DNA from: Amphimedon queenslandica
Lineage: Eukaryota; Porifera; Demospongiae; Haplosclerida; Niphatidae
Direction of reading: 5' to 3'
DNA length: 64,000 nucleotides
Assembly: GCF_000090795.2 (NCBI RefSeq)
Contig: NW_003546490.1
Coordinates: forward strand, 62,001 to 126,000
Shown here: positions 47,301 through 55,908 of the stretch, in pieces
How positions within the stretch are numbered: position 1 is the first letter of the stretch
How the letters are laid out: every line of letters starts with the position of its first letter
The notes under the pieces: model-generated
Told to the model about the DNA's origin: nothing
Seen by the model: the letters and a program-made list of their open reading frames with translations, nothing else
Databases searched by the model: none
Position numbers and translations under genes: made by a program

Positions 47301-48094
47301 CCCTCAATAGTATTAGTGAGCAGTTACTTATTCAAAAGAGTATCAGTTCATTCCTTGCAGAGTTTCATTGTTGTCGACCATACGTTCCTCATGTTAATCA
47401 AGTACTGACCATAGCAAGACACTTTAAAGATAAAGTATTGTTGCCGCGCTTTCTTTCACTTTCCATTTCTCACTTTCTCTCTTAGGCTGACTTATTAACT
47501 AGCACTGACAATGAAAGTGAATCTATAGATGTTAGTTAATATAATTTTATTTTTGATAATTGTAAATAATGTATGCATGTAGGAGCTCATTGAATGGAGC
47601 CTCCACTATTGGTCAGTCCTGTTAAATAGGTACATGCCTACGGAAACACAAACTGGACATGCTCCAGAGACACAAGGAGCACCTCAAAATGGTATATGAT
47701 TATACTCTTTCCTTTTCCAAATGAGAAGATTCACCATTTTAACAATAATCATGGAAAGCTAAAATAGTGTATTTATAGTGGCTATAAAAAAGGAAGGAGA
47801 GGAATGAGAAAGATTAAACAATTGTTGCTATCATAGTGATGATTATTTGTTTTTCTGTTTACTTTATGTCTAGTTATGAGTGCTGAGGAAAAAGATGAGT
47901 GTCATTTGTCAATGGGTGAATGTTTTGTGCATAAAAATTACTTTCCATTAGCTTTATCGTTTCTTGAACTGGTTCCAACTGCACAATCAGGTCATCTAAT
48001 ATATCAGGTCAGAATCAATGATGCATGTAATACTGATCTGCTTTATACCAATCTCCTCATTTAGATACGTAAAATATTAGCTGAACCTGATTAA
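38356..48094 (+). CDS. RANBP2: RanBP2/Nup358-like N-terminal (TPR) protein, about 705-709 aa
   Basis: I can join about 24 exons with matching phases, among them 38356-38418, 38475-38545, 39566-39679, 39737-39780, 39843-39892, 40272-40331, 40399-40443, 40493-40562, 40730-40884, 40967-41006, 41089-41200, 41335-41470, 42395-42536, 42999-43096, 43159-43285, 43470-43556, 43646-43740, 43787-43950, 47311-47434, 47486-47530, 47583-47691, 47874-48007 and 48065-48094. The protein follows the RanBP2 N-terminus in order: a TPR block (YLSMKPDDYKAHKLLGDIN..GALIAYKRSLYF), GWIEIL, a leucine-rich solenoid and LIEWSLHYWSVLL. Vertebrate RanBP2 continues with Ran-binding, zinc-finger and E3 regions at the cytoplasmic face of the nuclear pore. 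Here the frame stops at AEPD, so only the pore-anchoring N-terminal part is present. A 15-nt micro-exon near 39960 is uncertain. The intron after 43950 holds foreign elements. Confidence 0.7.
41621..41829. mobile_element. CCGTATAG-related MITE in an intron of the RanBP2-like gene
   Basis: The left end is 'TA-CCGTGTGCGTC' and the right end is 'AACGTAAACGG-TA'. The ends are inverted over the first few bases and the interior is a foldback ('tttttatgctcaccttaaatccacgaaatttg'). It is a divergent member. Confidence 0.5.
42052..42255. mobile_element. CTGTATAG variant of the CCGTATAG MITE family (204 bp)
   Basis: The left end CTGTATAGCCACAAAG and right end AAGCGGCTATACAG are inverted, with TA outside each (42050-42051, 42256-42257). 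It has the same length as the element at 34398. Confidence 0.75.
42290..42443 (+). repeat. Perfect 77-bp tandem duplication spanning a splice acceptor
   Basis: The unit (42290-42366 and 42367-42443) begins 'taactattttaatctgtatg' and ends 'gctcaatactcagcctc'; the two copies look identical. Each contains the acceptor 'caatgtag' and the first 49 bases of an exon of the RanBP2-like gene. Only the second acceptor (exon from 42395) keeps the frame: 77 is not a multiple of three, and use of the first acceptor leads into a stop. Confidence 0.9.
44150..45535 (-). mobile_element. 5'-truncated non-LTR retrotransposon (LINE, CR1/jockey-like RT), in an intron
   Basis: Minus-strand translations run in order through the reverse transcriptase: FPEQWKLSSVVPIPKT and YRPISLLSIISKILEKHV (45525-45262), FLDIRKAFDSVSHSLLLEK and WFHSYLTGRTQSV (45299-45021), a degraded catalytic region (45100-44834), and a C-terminal RKARKVVGLIYRHFY..LHLYTTLVRPILEYASVVWDP (44700-44428). 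This layout is typical of CR1/L2/jockey-group LINEs. The reading frame changes at least three times, the endonuclease domain is absent and the 5' end stops abruptly near 45535, as expected for a truncated insertion. It lies antisense within the large intron (43951-47310) of the RanBP2-like gene. Confidence 0.8.
45938..46286. mobile_element. MITE, CCGTATAG family (349 bp)
   Basis: The left end CCGTATAGCGGGATATTTTTG and right end ATATCCTGCTATACGG are inverted repeats flanked by TA (45936-45937, 46287-46288). Inverted 'cacgaaaatttaac' words fill the interior. It is intronic in the RanBP2-like gene. Confidence 0.8.
46509..47033. mobile_element. hAT-type MITE with 8-bp target duplication GTACATAT
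   Basis: The left end CAGACTTGGGTCAAATACAA pairs with the right end TTTGTATTTGACCCAAGCCTG, and the direct repeat GTACATAT lies immediately outside both ends (46501-46508, 47034-47041). An 8-bp duplication and CAG..CTG ends are the signature of hAT elements. The interior is expanded 'aaatac'/'gtattt' simple sequence on both arms. It has no transposase. Confidence 0.85.
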
Positions 48095-49687
48095 AATGAT
48101 AAGGTAATCTAGCTACATGCATATTACATATGGATTTTGTATGTATTAGGCACCATCATTAGTGTACACTTATACATTATTCATGTACATGTATGTACGC
48201 ACATATGTACACATATGCTACCATGATATTTTGTCAGTGTTTTCTGGTGAGTAGGTACATGTATGTGACCCATTTTATTCTGTACATTTTTAATTTTAAT
48301 TTTTAAAGGATATTAGTTGAATAATATAACTGGCAGTCAAATTTGCATTTTTATAAAGTTGCCAAAAAATCAGGCCAATTGGCAAAATTTGTCAAAAATG
48401 GCTAGGGAAGAATTCTTCATTTTTATAATTTTCTTCTGATACATGTCCTTATGTTGTTTATCAACTTCGAGCTGATTCCCCAATTTGCATTTTTTTACAA
48501 AGTCCTAAAGTTGTTAAAATACCAGGCCAATTACTGTACCAAAGGCGGTCATTTGCAAAAATTTGTCTTCAAAAATAGCTAAGTCCATTTTTATAGTTTT
48601 ATTGATGTGCATGACTTGTACATGTCTTTATGTTGTTATCAACTTTGTTGATTAATTTCTGATTTTTGAATTTTCAAAGTTGCCCCAACTGTATTGTAGT
48701 GTTTGTCAGCTCACGAAGCATGTTTTGTAGGAAATCCTGAAATTTACTTGTATAATTCTTTCCTACCACGTGTTTATCTCTCTTTTTTGCTGCAGGTGTT
48801 TCTTTTGCCATTCCTATATACTTCTACTGTAACTTATATTCATTATTCATTATAAACAGATCTACATGTACATGACAACTTTTCTCTGCTCTCTCTGATG
48901 GTCACTGTGTCTTTAATTCTTAATTGTTTATTCTAGTCATTGCACTATGACTATTTAGTATCAAAGTGAATATTAATTAAAAATTGAAATGTATTCAAAA
49001 GATCTTGCAAAAATGATTTGTAACTATTGGTTGGGTACACTGGCAACTTGGGGCCATACTAAGTTAGCCATGTATTATGCATGCAACTTTCAAGTTATAT
49101 ATGAACTACACTGTATGATCATAGTGAACAAAGTACCAAGTTACATACTCGGTTAATTAAATTACAGCTTATCCACTCTTGTATGTAGATCTACTTGGCT
49201 ATGCATCCAGTTGCACTGGTATGAATGCCGTATCATACAGGAGATTTCATATTCCTTCCTTGCAACAAAATTTTTATATAGGACGATAGGATCAGTTTAT
49301 TTTGTTACATAGCTAATTTATTATTGAAGATTCTGAAGAACTGTTAATCTTAGATCAGTCCCTGGTCCTATTGAGACTAACTCATTGTATATGGTCACAT
49401 AATGCAAACCATAAAACATCTATGCTTGGCTTTTGAATCTGGTATTGAGGCATGTCTCAAGGAAAGCAAGGAACAATTAATTAAACTATAATATATCATT
49501 TAATGTGCTTTAGTTTGCATGATTAACTGAGCTAAATGTCACAATAATTTAAACAAAAAATAACTAAAGATAACATAACACTCAAAATAAGCTAGAGACA
49601 TATATAAATGATAAATTATTATCCTAAAGTCTCAAAACTGATCATAGACTATCTAAAATACTTTTTGCATCCATGCTCATAATAAAA
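48095..49687. other. Intergenic region with dispersed-repeat copies
   Basis: About 48340-48690 carries two to three units of the dispersed repeat in plus orientation ('gtccttatgttgtttatcaac', 'gagctgattcc', 'ggccaattggcaaaatttg'). TACATG arrays lie at 48183-48225. The remainder, up to the 3' end of the beta-helix gene, has no recognised content. Confidence 0.5.
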
Positions 49688-52600
49688 TTAATTATTGTCA
49701 GCAGATTCTAGCAATGGCTCACGACATTCTGGTCTAATTAGTGCAGGAAATTCAGAGGCTGTTGGAGCTGTGTTAAGGTGAGAATATTTGTCAGATGCAA
49801 CTTCTTCTACTTGAATAGTGTGGCTTCCCTTTCTACCAATAGCTCTGCAGTTAAAACAAATGTAGACATGATAGGCCAGTATACCTAGAAAACCAATAAA
49901 AGCAATGGAAAATATTGCACCAATTCCAATCCTTGCTTTATTCCTATTTGTAAAGGAGGGCAATCTATTACTCTCTCCACCATTTTGAATTAATGCTCCA
50001 AAAAGACAAAAGAAAATGGCCAAAAGACATAAAAGATATAATATATCAAGGGAATGAAGCTTCTTATTCTTGTATACTGATCCAAAACTTAGTGTTACTA
50101 TGAGAAGGGCTGTTATGGTAACAAGCAGTCCAATGGGTTCATCATATGTAGGGGACACTACAATAAGTACAGCTAGCACTATCCTTGCAACCAATAGGAG
50201 ACCAGGCCAGATACGAAACATGTCAGTATATGGACCAGCATAAGCATCAAAGAATGGCTTTAATTTAAGATAAAAGCTAGTGCCAAAATTCCACTTTGAG
50301 CGACATATTTCCCATAATGGAAAAAGTAACAGAAACAGTGTATATGGGAGAAATAGTAACAGTGCTGCTATAGCAATGATGAAGAGAACCAAGTGGCAAC
50401 CAGTGAAATACGGCTCACCACTGTTATACCATACAAAACCAGTACAGGTAGACGATGGATTAGCCACAATAAAAATAGAAATGATTGTACGAAGAAGTTT
50501 AGTGTAAGAAAGAAGCAAAAGAGTACACAAAACAGGGACCGAATTTTTACCAATTAGCTGGGAAAGTTTTGAAAATCGTCTACTCAGAAATATAATGAGA
50601 AGAATTAGAAACCAGAGATAGAATGGAAACACAAACTGGAGGGCTGTCTTGGTACATGTAGTCATACCAGCAAAGAAACAAGTCTTGATACCTAAATCCA
50701 AATTAATCCAGGAAATGAACTGACTTAATACTGGGACACTATCAGTGCCATAGAATAAAGGTTGGTTTATCTTAATCACATTTGCAAAGAACAATAGTCC
50801 ATTAATAGTACCAACGGTGACGGTCAAATTGAGAACAAGTAATAGAATAACTAAAACGACACCAGCCAACGAAAATGGAATAATAAGAGAGAGATAATCA
50901 TTAGTGCATTCACCACAATTGTTGGAACCGAGCATGAGACTAAGACCTTCAGAGCATCTTCCACACAATAGACCTGATCTATTTAGAGCACATTGTCTAT
51001 CAGACTCATTCAATGGGAAAGTAACTTGTGACTGAATGCAGTAATCATATGGGCAGAACTGGTACACTATATTTGTGCAGTTATTATAGTTTGGGCCAAT
51101 CCAGCTATTTCCTTCCTTTATCACAACAGCACCTGTACCGTTACAACTGATGGTAGCATTTTTGATAGAGTTATCACATTCACATACATGTGACTGTTGT
51201 GATAGGTAAGTGCCAGGTAAGCATGGTAGAACATTGACATCAATAATAAGTGGTGGTTGAAAGAAATTGGTCTCAAAATGAATCGAAATACTCACTTTAA
51301 TCCTATTTGTTTCATTATTATTGGCTGTAACCTCATGAGTCAGGTTTGCACATACTGCACTGGAAACATTTTGATTTGAGAGTTCTCCGCTATCACTTGA
51401 AATGATAATAATACCAGTAGTAGTATTATAATCTTGCCCTACTACAGCTACAGCAAACTCGATGATCTCACCTGGTATAGCTGACATTGATATAGACTTT
51501 AGACTACAATCAGGAAGGTTATTGGTACAAAAACACATTCCACGTGGACCGGATGATATTACAGAAAGTCCAGGCTGATTATAAAATTTACTTATGCGAT
51601 TGAACTGATCAGGTAATACTTTTTCTGGTCCTTGTAAGCATTGTCTAGTTGTTCCTCCATACAAAACTGAACCAGCAACACTAGCAGTATTGTCCTCAAA
51701 ATGAAAATACGTATTTACTTGATCAACATAATTATCTGGTAGTTGGAAAAAGCATCGATTGGAAACTTGCCCTGAATTAGAATTCAAATCAACAGTTAAA
51801 ACAATCTGCTCTACATTAATAGCTCCTCCACTATTATTAGCATGATTCCCAACAAATTTTAATAATGAACCTAGGGATAGAAATAGGACAGATGAGGAAA
51901 TCATGTAAATACCACCTCCATTATAAGCAGTGTTATTAATGAAGTAGACATCTCCATTGAATGTGACATAAGTATTTATCAAACCAAGACCACTTCCTTT
52001 ATTGCTACTAAAAGTACAGTTATTGATGGACACACTATTAACATTAGAAATTTTAACAGTCATGGCAAATGCAGGTGAGATTGTAGCATTTTTAGCATAT
52101 AAGTTATAGATGGTGTTATTATCAAAAGTAACTTTGTGTAGGATTACATCAATTCCACTCTGGGTATTTACAAATTGATCTGTAGTTATTTCCAAAGCAC
52201 TGCCCAGTATCCCAGCATTGTGACTGAAATTTGAGGACTTCAGACAAAATGAACAAGAGCCAGAACCATGCCAGACTACTTTCATGCCATAAAATTTATT
52301 ATAAGTAATGGAACAGTTTGTCATCAGAATATTTGGTTTCCTTTTACTCAACACTTGTTCCTTTTTATGTAATATAAATCCTACTAGACTGCCAGTAGAC
52401 ACAAGACCATTGACGTTCAAATCAAAATAATCACTGTAGGGGAAAATTCCAAAGTTTATAACTGAATTATTGGCAGCATAAACCATCTCCAGTTGAATAC
52501 CAATAAAGTATTCACTCTGACGATTAACTATAGAAAGACCATTGAATCTATTATTAGTAATGTTTGATTTGCTCATGACAAAGCTCCAATTTGAAGTGTA

Positions 52601-53254
52601 AAGAGGGCTTAGTGGATTAATGTATAAAGCAGTAATAGTCATTGTCCTGTTGTCTGGAGTATCGTGATTATTAGAATAAAAAGAAGAATTATAAATTTGA
52701 CAGTGAACGACAAGATTGAGTGTTAACCCTCCCAAAGGACTTTCCTGTATCGAAACATATGTCATAGTGACATTATATGAATCTGATATAGTAATTGCAC
52801 TAGACAGATCAATTGTAGCATATTTATCCCCACAATTTTTCAAGGTTACTTTCGAAAGTTGTATGTGATTGCAACGTACAAACAAAGTAACATTTTCAGT
52901 ACATTGTATGATTGCTGGTGACTCCATTGCGGTTTGGTGTGGTCCTTGTCCCATCTCCCTCAGCCCTTCAAAAGTTATATCAATAGACGGTTGAATGATG
53001 ATAATAGAGCTGTTTAATGAGTGTATGCCAGGTATGAAATGAAATACTGAATTGTTGGACAAGTTCTCAAAGGCTCCAGAGGACACATAATCTTCGAGAG
53101 TGGAGCAATTATTATTACCACTCGGACATTTTGAGGGTTCTCCATTAGGATAAACGTAGAAGACTTTTTGATCAACATCGGCATAGAAGAAGTGGCACTG
53201 AATAATAACGATGAACGGCAGAAGCAGCCCTATCTCGAGGCACCTCATTTTCAC
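49688..53254 (-). CDS. Single-exon beta-helix ectodomain protein with about eight C-terminal membrane segments, 1188 aa
   Basis: The start MKMRCLEIGLLLPFIVIIQC is a signal peptide. Residues about 30-600 are N-glycosylation-rich with repeated NNTAYNGGGIYM/NHANNSGGAIN-type turns, as in right-handed beta-helix (Pmp-like) proteins. A cysteine-rich stretch follows (about 600-790: CFCTNNLPDCSL, CECDNS, RSGLLCGRCSEGLSL). From about 790 to 1145 there are roughly eight hydrophobic helices (YLSLIIPFSLAGVVLVILLLVL, FPFYLWFLILLIIFLS, LFIIAIAALLLFLPYTLFLL and others), then a short cytosolic tail. The whole is one uninterrupted exon, unusual beside intron-rich neighbours. Proteins of this layout are common in sponges and cnidarians but lack an assigned role; a cell-surface receptor or transporter is a guess. 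It is divergently arranged with the secreted protein at 53438. Confidence 0.75.
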   Translation of the reverse strand: MKMRCLEIGLLLPFIVIIQCHFFYADVDQKVFYVYPNGEPSKCPSGNNNCSTLEDYVSSGAFENLSNNSVFHFIPGIHSLNSSIIIIQPSIDITFEGLREMGQGPHQTAMESPAIIQCTENVTLFVRCNHIQLSKVTLKNCGDKYATIDLSSAITISDSYNVTMTYVSIQESPLGGLTLNLVVHCQIYNSSFYSNNHDTPDNRTMTITALYINPLSPLYTSNWSFVMSKSNITNNRFNGLSIVNRQSEYFIGIQLEMVYAANNSVINFGIFPYSDYFDLNVNGLVSTGSLVGFILHKKEQVLSKRKPNILMTNCSITYNKFYGMKVVWHGSGSCSFCLKSSNFSHNAGILGSALEITTDQFVNTQSGIDVILHKVTFDNNTIYNLYAKNATISPAFAMTVKISNVNSVSINNCTFSSNKGSGLGLINTYVTFNGDVYFINNTAYNGGGIYMISSSVLFLSLGSLLKFVGNHANNSGGAINVEQIVLTVDLNSNSGQVSNRCFFQLPDNYVDQVNTYFHFEDNTASVAGSVLYGGTTRQCLQGPEKVLPDQFNRISKFYNQPGLSVISSGPRGMCFCTNNLPDCSLKSISMSAIPGEIIEFAVAVVGQDYNTTTGIIIISSDSGELSNQNVSSAVCANLTHEVTANNNETNRIKVSISIHFETNFFQPPLIIDVNVLPCLPGTYLSQQSHVCECDNSIKNATISCNGTGAVVIKEGNSWIGPNYNNCTNIVYQFCPYDYCIQSQVTFPLNESDRQCALNRSGLLCGRCSEGLSLMLGSNNCGECTNDYLSLIIPFSLAGVVLVILLLVLNLTVTVGTINGLLFFANVIKINQPLFYGTDSVPVLSQFISWINLDLGIKTCFFAGMTTCTKTALQFVFPFYLWFLILLIIFLSRRFSKLSQLIGKNSVPVLCTLLLLSYTKLLRTIISIFIVANPSSTCTGFVWYNSGEPYFTGCHLVLFIIAIAALLLFLPYTLFLLLFPLWEICRSKWNFGTSFYLKLKPFFDAYAGPYTDMFRIWPGLLLVARIVLAVLIVVSPTYDEPIGLLVTITALLIVTLSFGSVYKNKKLHSLDILYLLCLLAIFFCLFGALIQNGGESNRLPSFTNRNKARIGIGAIFSIAFIGFLGILAYHVYICFNCRAIGRKGSHTIQVEEVASDKYSHLNTAPTASEFPALIRPECREPLLESADNN

Positions 53255-53437
53255 CTAGTGAATAGATCTGATTACTCACACCAGGAAGACGTGGGCGTTG
53301 ATATCATTATTAGATCTATGAATCCAATCATTATTATATCTACTCATTGATAGTCCATTCATAGTCACATGAATGATGAGGTGATTTCATATTTTGGGTG
53401 TAGACTAATTTTTTATAGAAGATACAATAAAACAAAA
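53255..53437. promoter_or_regulatory. Divergent promoter between the beta-helix gene and the secreted hydrolase-like gene
   Basis: The two start codons are about 180 bases apart and face away from each other, so any core promoter elements must be shared or overlapping. Confidence 0.5.
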
Positions 53438-54571
53438 ATGAGTCTTACAGCTCTTTTAATTGCTACTATCCTTTCATTTGGAGGAGCTGGTGGAGTGACA
53501 GCATTAAATGCTGTCACTCCACCAGATACATCACTGGATACCATTCCTGTAGCATACTTTGGAGGAGTTAATTGCAAGGAGAGGTCACAGGAGAATATCG
53601 AAATGCTGGCAAAGATGCGTATCATAGTCATCGAAAAATGGGAGGGACCTTGTTGGTACGAATGCTATGCTAACCTAACAATGAATCCTCCTGTTCCATG
53701 TCAACCATCATGTGGTGCTGAGAACTATCAAATGAAAACAATCAAACGTGCTAAAGCAGTCAATCCCAAACTAGCTGCAGTATTTTACCTAAATACACTG
53801 TATGACTTTCCATTTCTTGAGCTTCACGGAAAATTTTTGGAAGCTAATGCTGATATAATAGATGTGAATGGAAAGCTTGTTGCCTTCAAAAATGATAACG
53901 GTATGCCAGGTGTCAATGTGTTTGATTTGGGTCAGAAGGTTGGACGAGATCTATGGATTGGATTCATCAATAAACTGGCTGAATCGGGAGTTGTCGATGG
54001 ACTGTTTGATGATAAATCTAGTATATTTGCTTTGTGGAATGAAACTGGTTCATTTTGGCAGATTTGTGAATGGGGTACAGGAAGAGATACATGGGACAGA
54101 TCATGTGGAATAATTTCAAACAAGACAGCACTAGACTATAACAATGGTAAACCAATGGTTTTAGATGAGCTTCACAAAACATTTGGACCCAATGGAGTAG
54201 TCTTTTTTAACACGACAAAAATGATGCACATGGACATTACAAAATCTCCCTTAAATTTTGCAAAAGAAATTGAGACAGCACTCAGCAGTTATAAATATGC
54301 CTATGTCCAAACAAATGATCTCATTGATGGGGACTGTACCAGCACCAAATCATCATGTTCAGAAGATGAAATTGCCATGTTTCTGTTAGGAGTTGAAGAG
54401 GGAGCCTTCCTTGGTTGCAATGGATGGGATGAAAACTTTAGCAAGTCACTTGGCTCTCCAGTTGGTCCAGCAGTAAAAAAGAATGACACTGTAGAGAGAC
54501 ATTTTAAATCAGGGACATATGTAACATGGGATCTTTCCAACAACAAAGGAAAAGTTGTCTGGAGTAACTAG
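53438..54571 (+). CDS. Secreted glycoside-hydrolase-like protein (TIM-barrel type), 377 aa
   Basis: I start at 53438 (MSLTALLIATILSFGGAGG), which gives a signal peptide; the upstream in-frame ATG at 53369 would put a charged, tyrosine-rich run ahead of it. The mature part has IPVAYFGGVNCKERSQENIEML, IVIEKWEGPCWYECYAN, KLAAVFYLNTLYDFPF, GVVDGLFDDKSS, GPNGVVFFNTT and GAFLGCNGWDE, alternating strands and acidic loop residues as in barrel-shaped glycosidases. The eukaryotic relatives I recall are unassigned putative glycosyl hydrolases; no catalytic pair can be fixed. Eight or more cysteines fit secretion. It is an intronless gene followed by a decayed copy at 54860-55510. A 35-base near-perfect palindrome lies at the signal-peptide junction. 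Confidence 0.65.
   Translation: MSLTALLIATILSFGGAGGVTALNAVTPPDTSLDTIPVAYFGGVNCKERSQENIEMLAKMRIIVIEKWEGPCWYECYANLTMNPPVPCQPSCGAENYQMKTIKRAKAVNPKLAAVFYLNTLYDFPFLELHGKFLEANADIIDVNGKLVAFKNDNGMPGVNVFDLGQKVGRDLWIGFINKLAESGVVDGLFDDKSSIFALWNETGSFWQICEWGTGRDTWDRSCGIISNKTALDYNNGKPMVLDELHKTFGPNGVVFFNTTKMMHMDITKSPLNFAKEIETALSSYKYAYVQTNDLIDGDCTSTKSSCSEDEIAMFLLGVEEGAFLGCNGWDENFSKSLGSPVGPAVKKNDTVERHFKSGTYVTWDLSNNKGKVVWSN
53489..53523. repeat. 35-base near-perfect palindrome inside the secreted-protein gene
   Basis: GGTGGAGTGACAGCATT is followed by one base and then its exact reverse complement AATGCTGTCACTCCACC. It encodes the junction after the signal peptide (GGVTALNAVTPP) in frame. Confidence 0.95.
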
Positions 54572-54859
54572 ACTCTGATAATAAACATGCTGAATGCCAC
54601 ATAATCCTTGCTACTCTAGCTATGTTAGTGCCAACAGACGACTACCAGTATATGGTTTTACATTATTGTCTGTCTAGCTGTATAATAAAAATGCTATAAA
54701 AATTTTAATTATATATAGATCTACACAAAAATAAGGAATATAGAGATTCCTAAAGACTCTGCAGTGAATGCATCATTGATAATAAATTAATAATTGCTGA
54801 AAAGAGTGTATATATACAATTGAATAGTGTACATTGCTATTGCCTGTGCTATTGGAACA
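54572..54859. other. 3' flank of the secreted-protein gene
   Basis: It is AT-rich, with several AATAAA-like words (about 54685, 54780), one of which may serve as poly(A) signal. There is no other content. Confidence 0.4.
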
Positions 54860-55510
54860 ACTTAATGCTGAGTATTATCACTCCATGACTGAGATACATC
54901 ACCATACTTTTATAGCATACATGTACTTTGGAGGAGTACCGGTATATTGCAAAAGTCACAGGAGAATATTGGTATGATAGCAAAGATATATACCGTATCA
55001 TAGCCATTGAAAAATGGGAGGGACTTTGTTGATATGAATGCTATGCTGCATGACTTTCCACTTTTAGAGCTTCTTAGAAGCTATAATGCAGATGTGAATG
55101 GGAAGTTTGCTTGTTAAAATCAAAAATGATTTTGGTATTCCAGGTGTTAATGTGTTTTGATTTGGTAAACAGGTTGGACATGATCTATTGATTGAATTCA
55201 TAGAAAAATTGGCTCAATTTGGAACTGTTGACTGACTTTTTGATGATAAATCTAATGTATGGAATATCACAAGTTCATTTGGCAGATTTGTGAACCTAAT
55301 AATAGAGGAGGTACATATGTAGTACTGTACATGCATGGAGTGAATCTCAAGCAAAACACATTTTAGCTGAACTTTAAAATAAACTTTTGGTCCCAATTAA
55401 GTTGTCTTTCAACACACAAAAATAGTGCACAATGAATTCAAACATTCTCCTCTAAGTTTCATAACAGAACTCAAAGCAGCATCGAGTAGATATATAATGT
55501 ACATTGCACA
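54860..55510 (+). pseudogene. Decayed tandem copy of the secreted hydrolase-like gene
   Basis: The sequence aligns piecewise with 53510-54300: 'catacttt.atagcata..ctttggaggag', 'tcacaggagaatatt', 'ttgaaaaatgggaggga', 'tatgaatgctatgct', 'catgactttcca', 'ggtattccaggtgttaatgtg', 'gatgataaatct'. A large middle part is lost (after ECYA to DFPFLE), and there are many small insertions and stops, so no product is possible. Two of the insertions are exact palindromic hexamers at TA (CATGTA at 54920-54925; CCGGTA at 54939-54944). Confidence 0.85.
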
Positions 55511-55908
55511 CATAGTTAAGAGATGAAAGTATTAAGAATAGGAGCATTGAAAGTTTGAAACTATACACAATAACAAGAGTATACTCTTGATAATATTATT
55601 TCACAATAACACCATAAACATAGGATTGAGGCACATGTAAATTTTGCTAGCTACATGACACTGTTTGAACCAGGAGAAATTTACATTATCATCTAAAATA
55701 CATGTAGCTAATGAAAGCTAATTAGATGCATGTAATTAAATGCATGTAGCTAATTAGACTAATGAAACCTAGGGGCTCTACAATAACGTACTCTTGTACA
55801 GAATATTGTTTTCAGTTGGGAGAGGGAGACTAAAAACATGCATGAGCACCAATGTAAACAAAACTGGTAAATCAATAAAATTAATAATAAATAAATGTAA
55901 CAATAGTT
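55511..55908. other. 3' flank of MCCC1, non-coding
   Basis: There are no exons. A short direct repetition 'taattagatgcatgtaattaaatgcatgtagctaattaga' lies at 55710-55760. Confidence 0.4.

Noticed and set aside
50280-50507. Plus-strand open stretch inside the beta-helix gene
   Set aside because: It is a shadow of the 1188-codon frame on the other strand.
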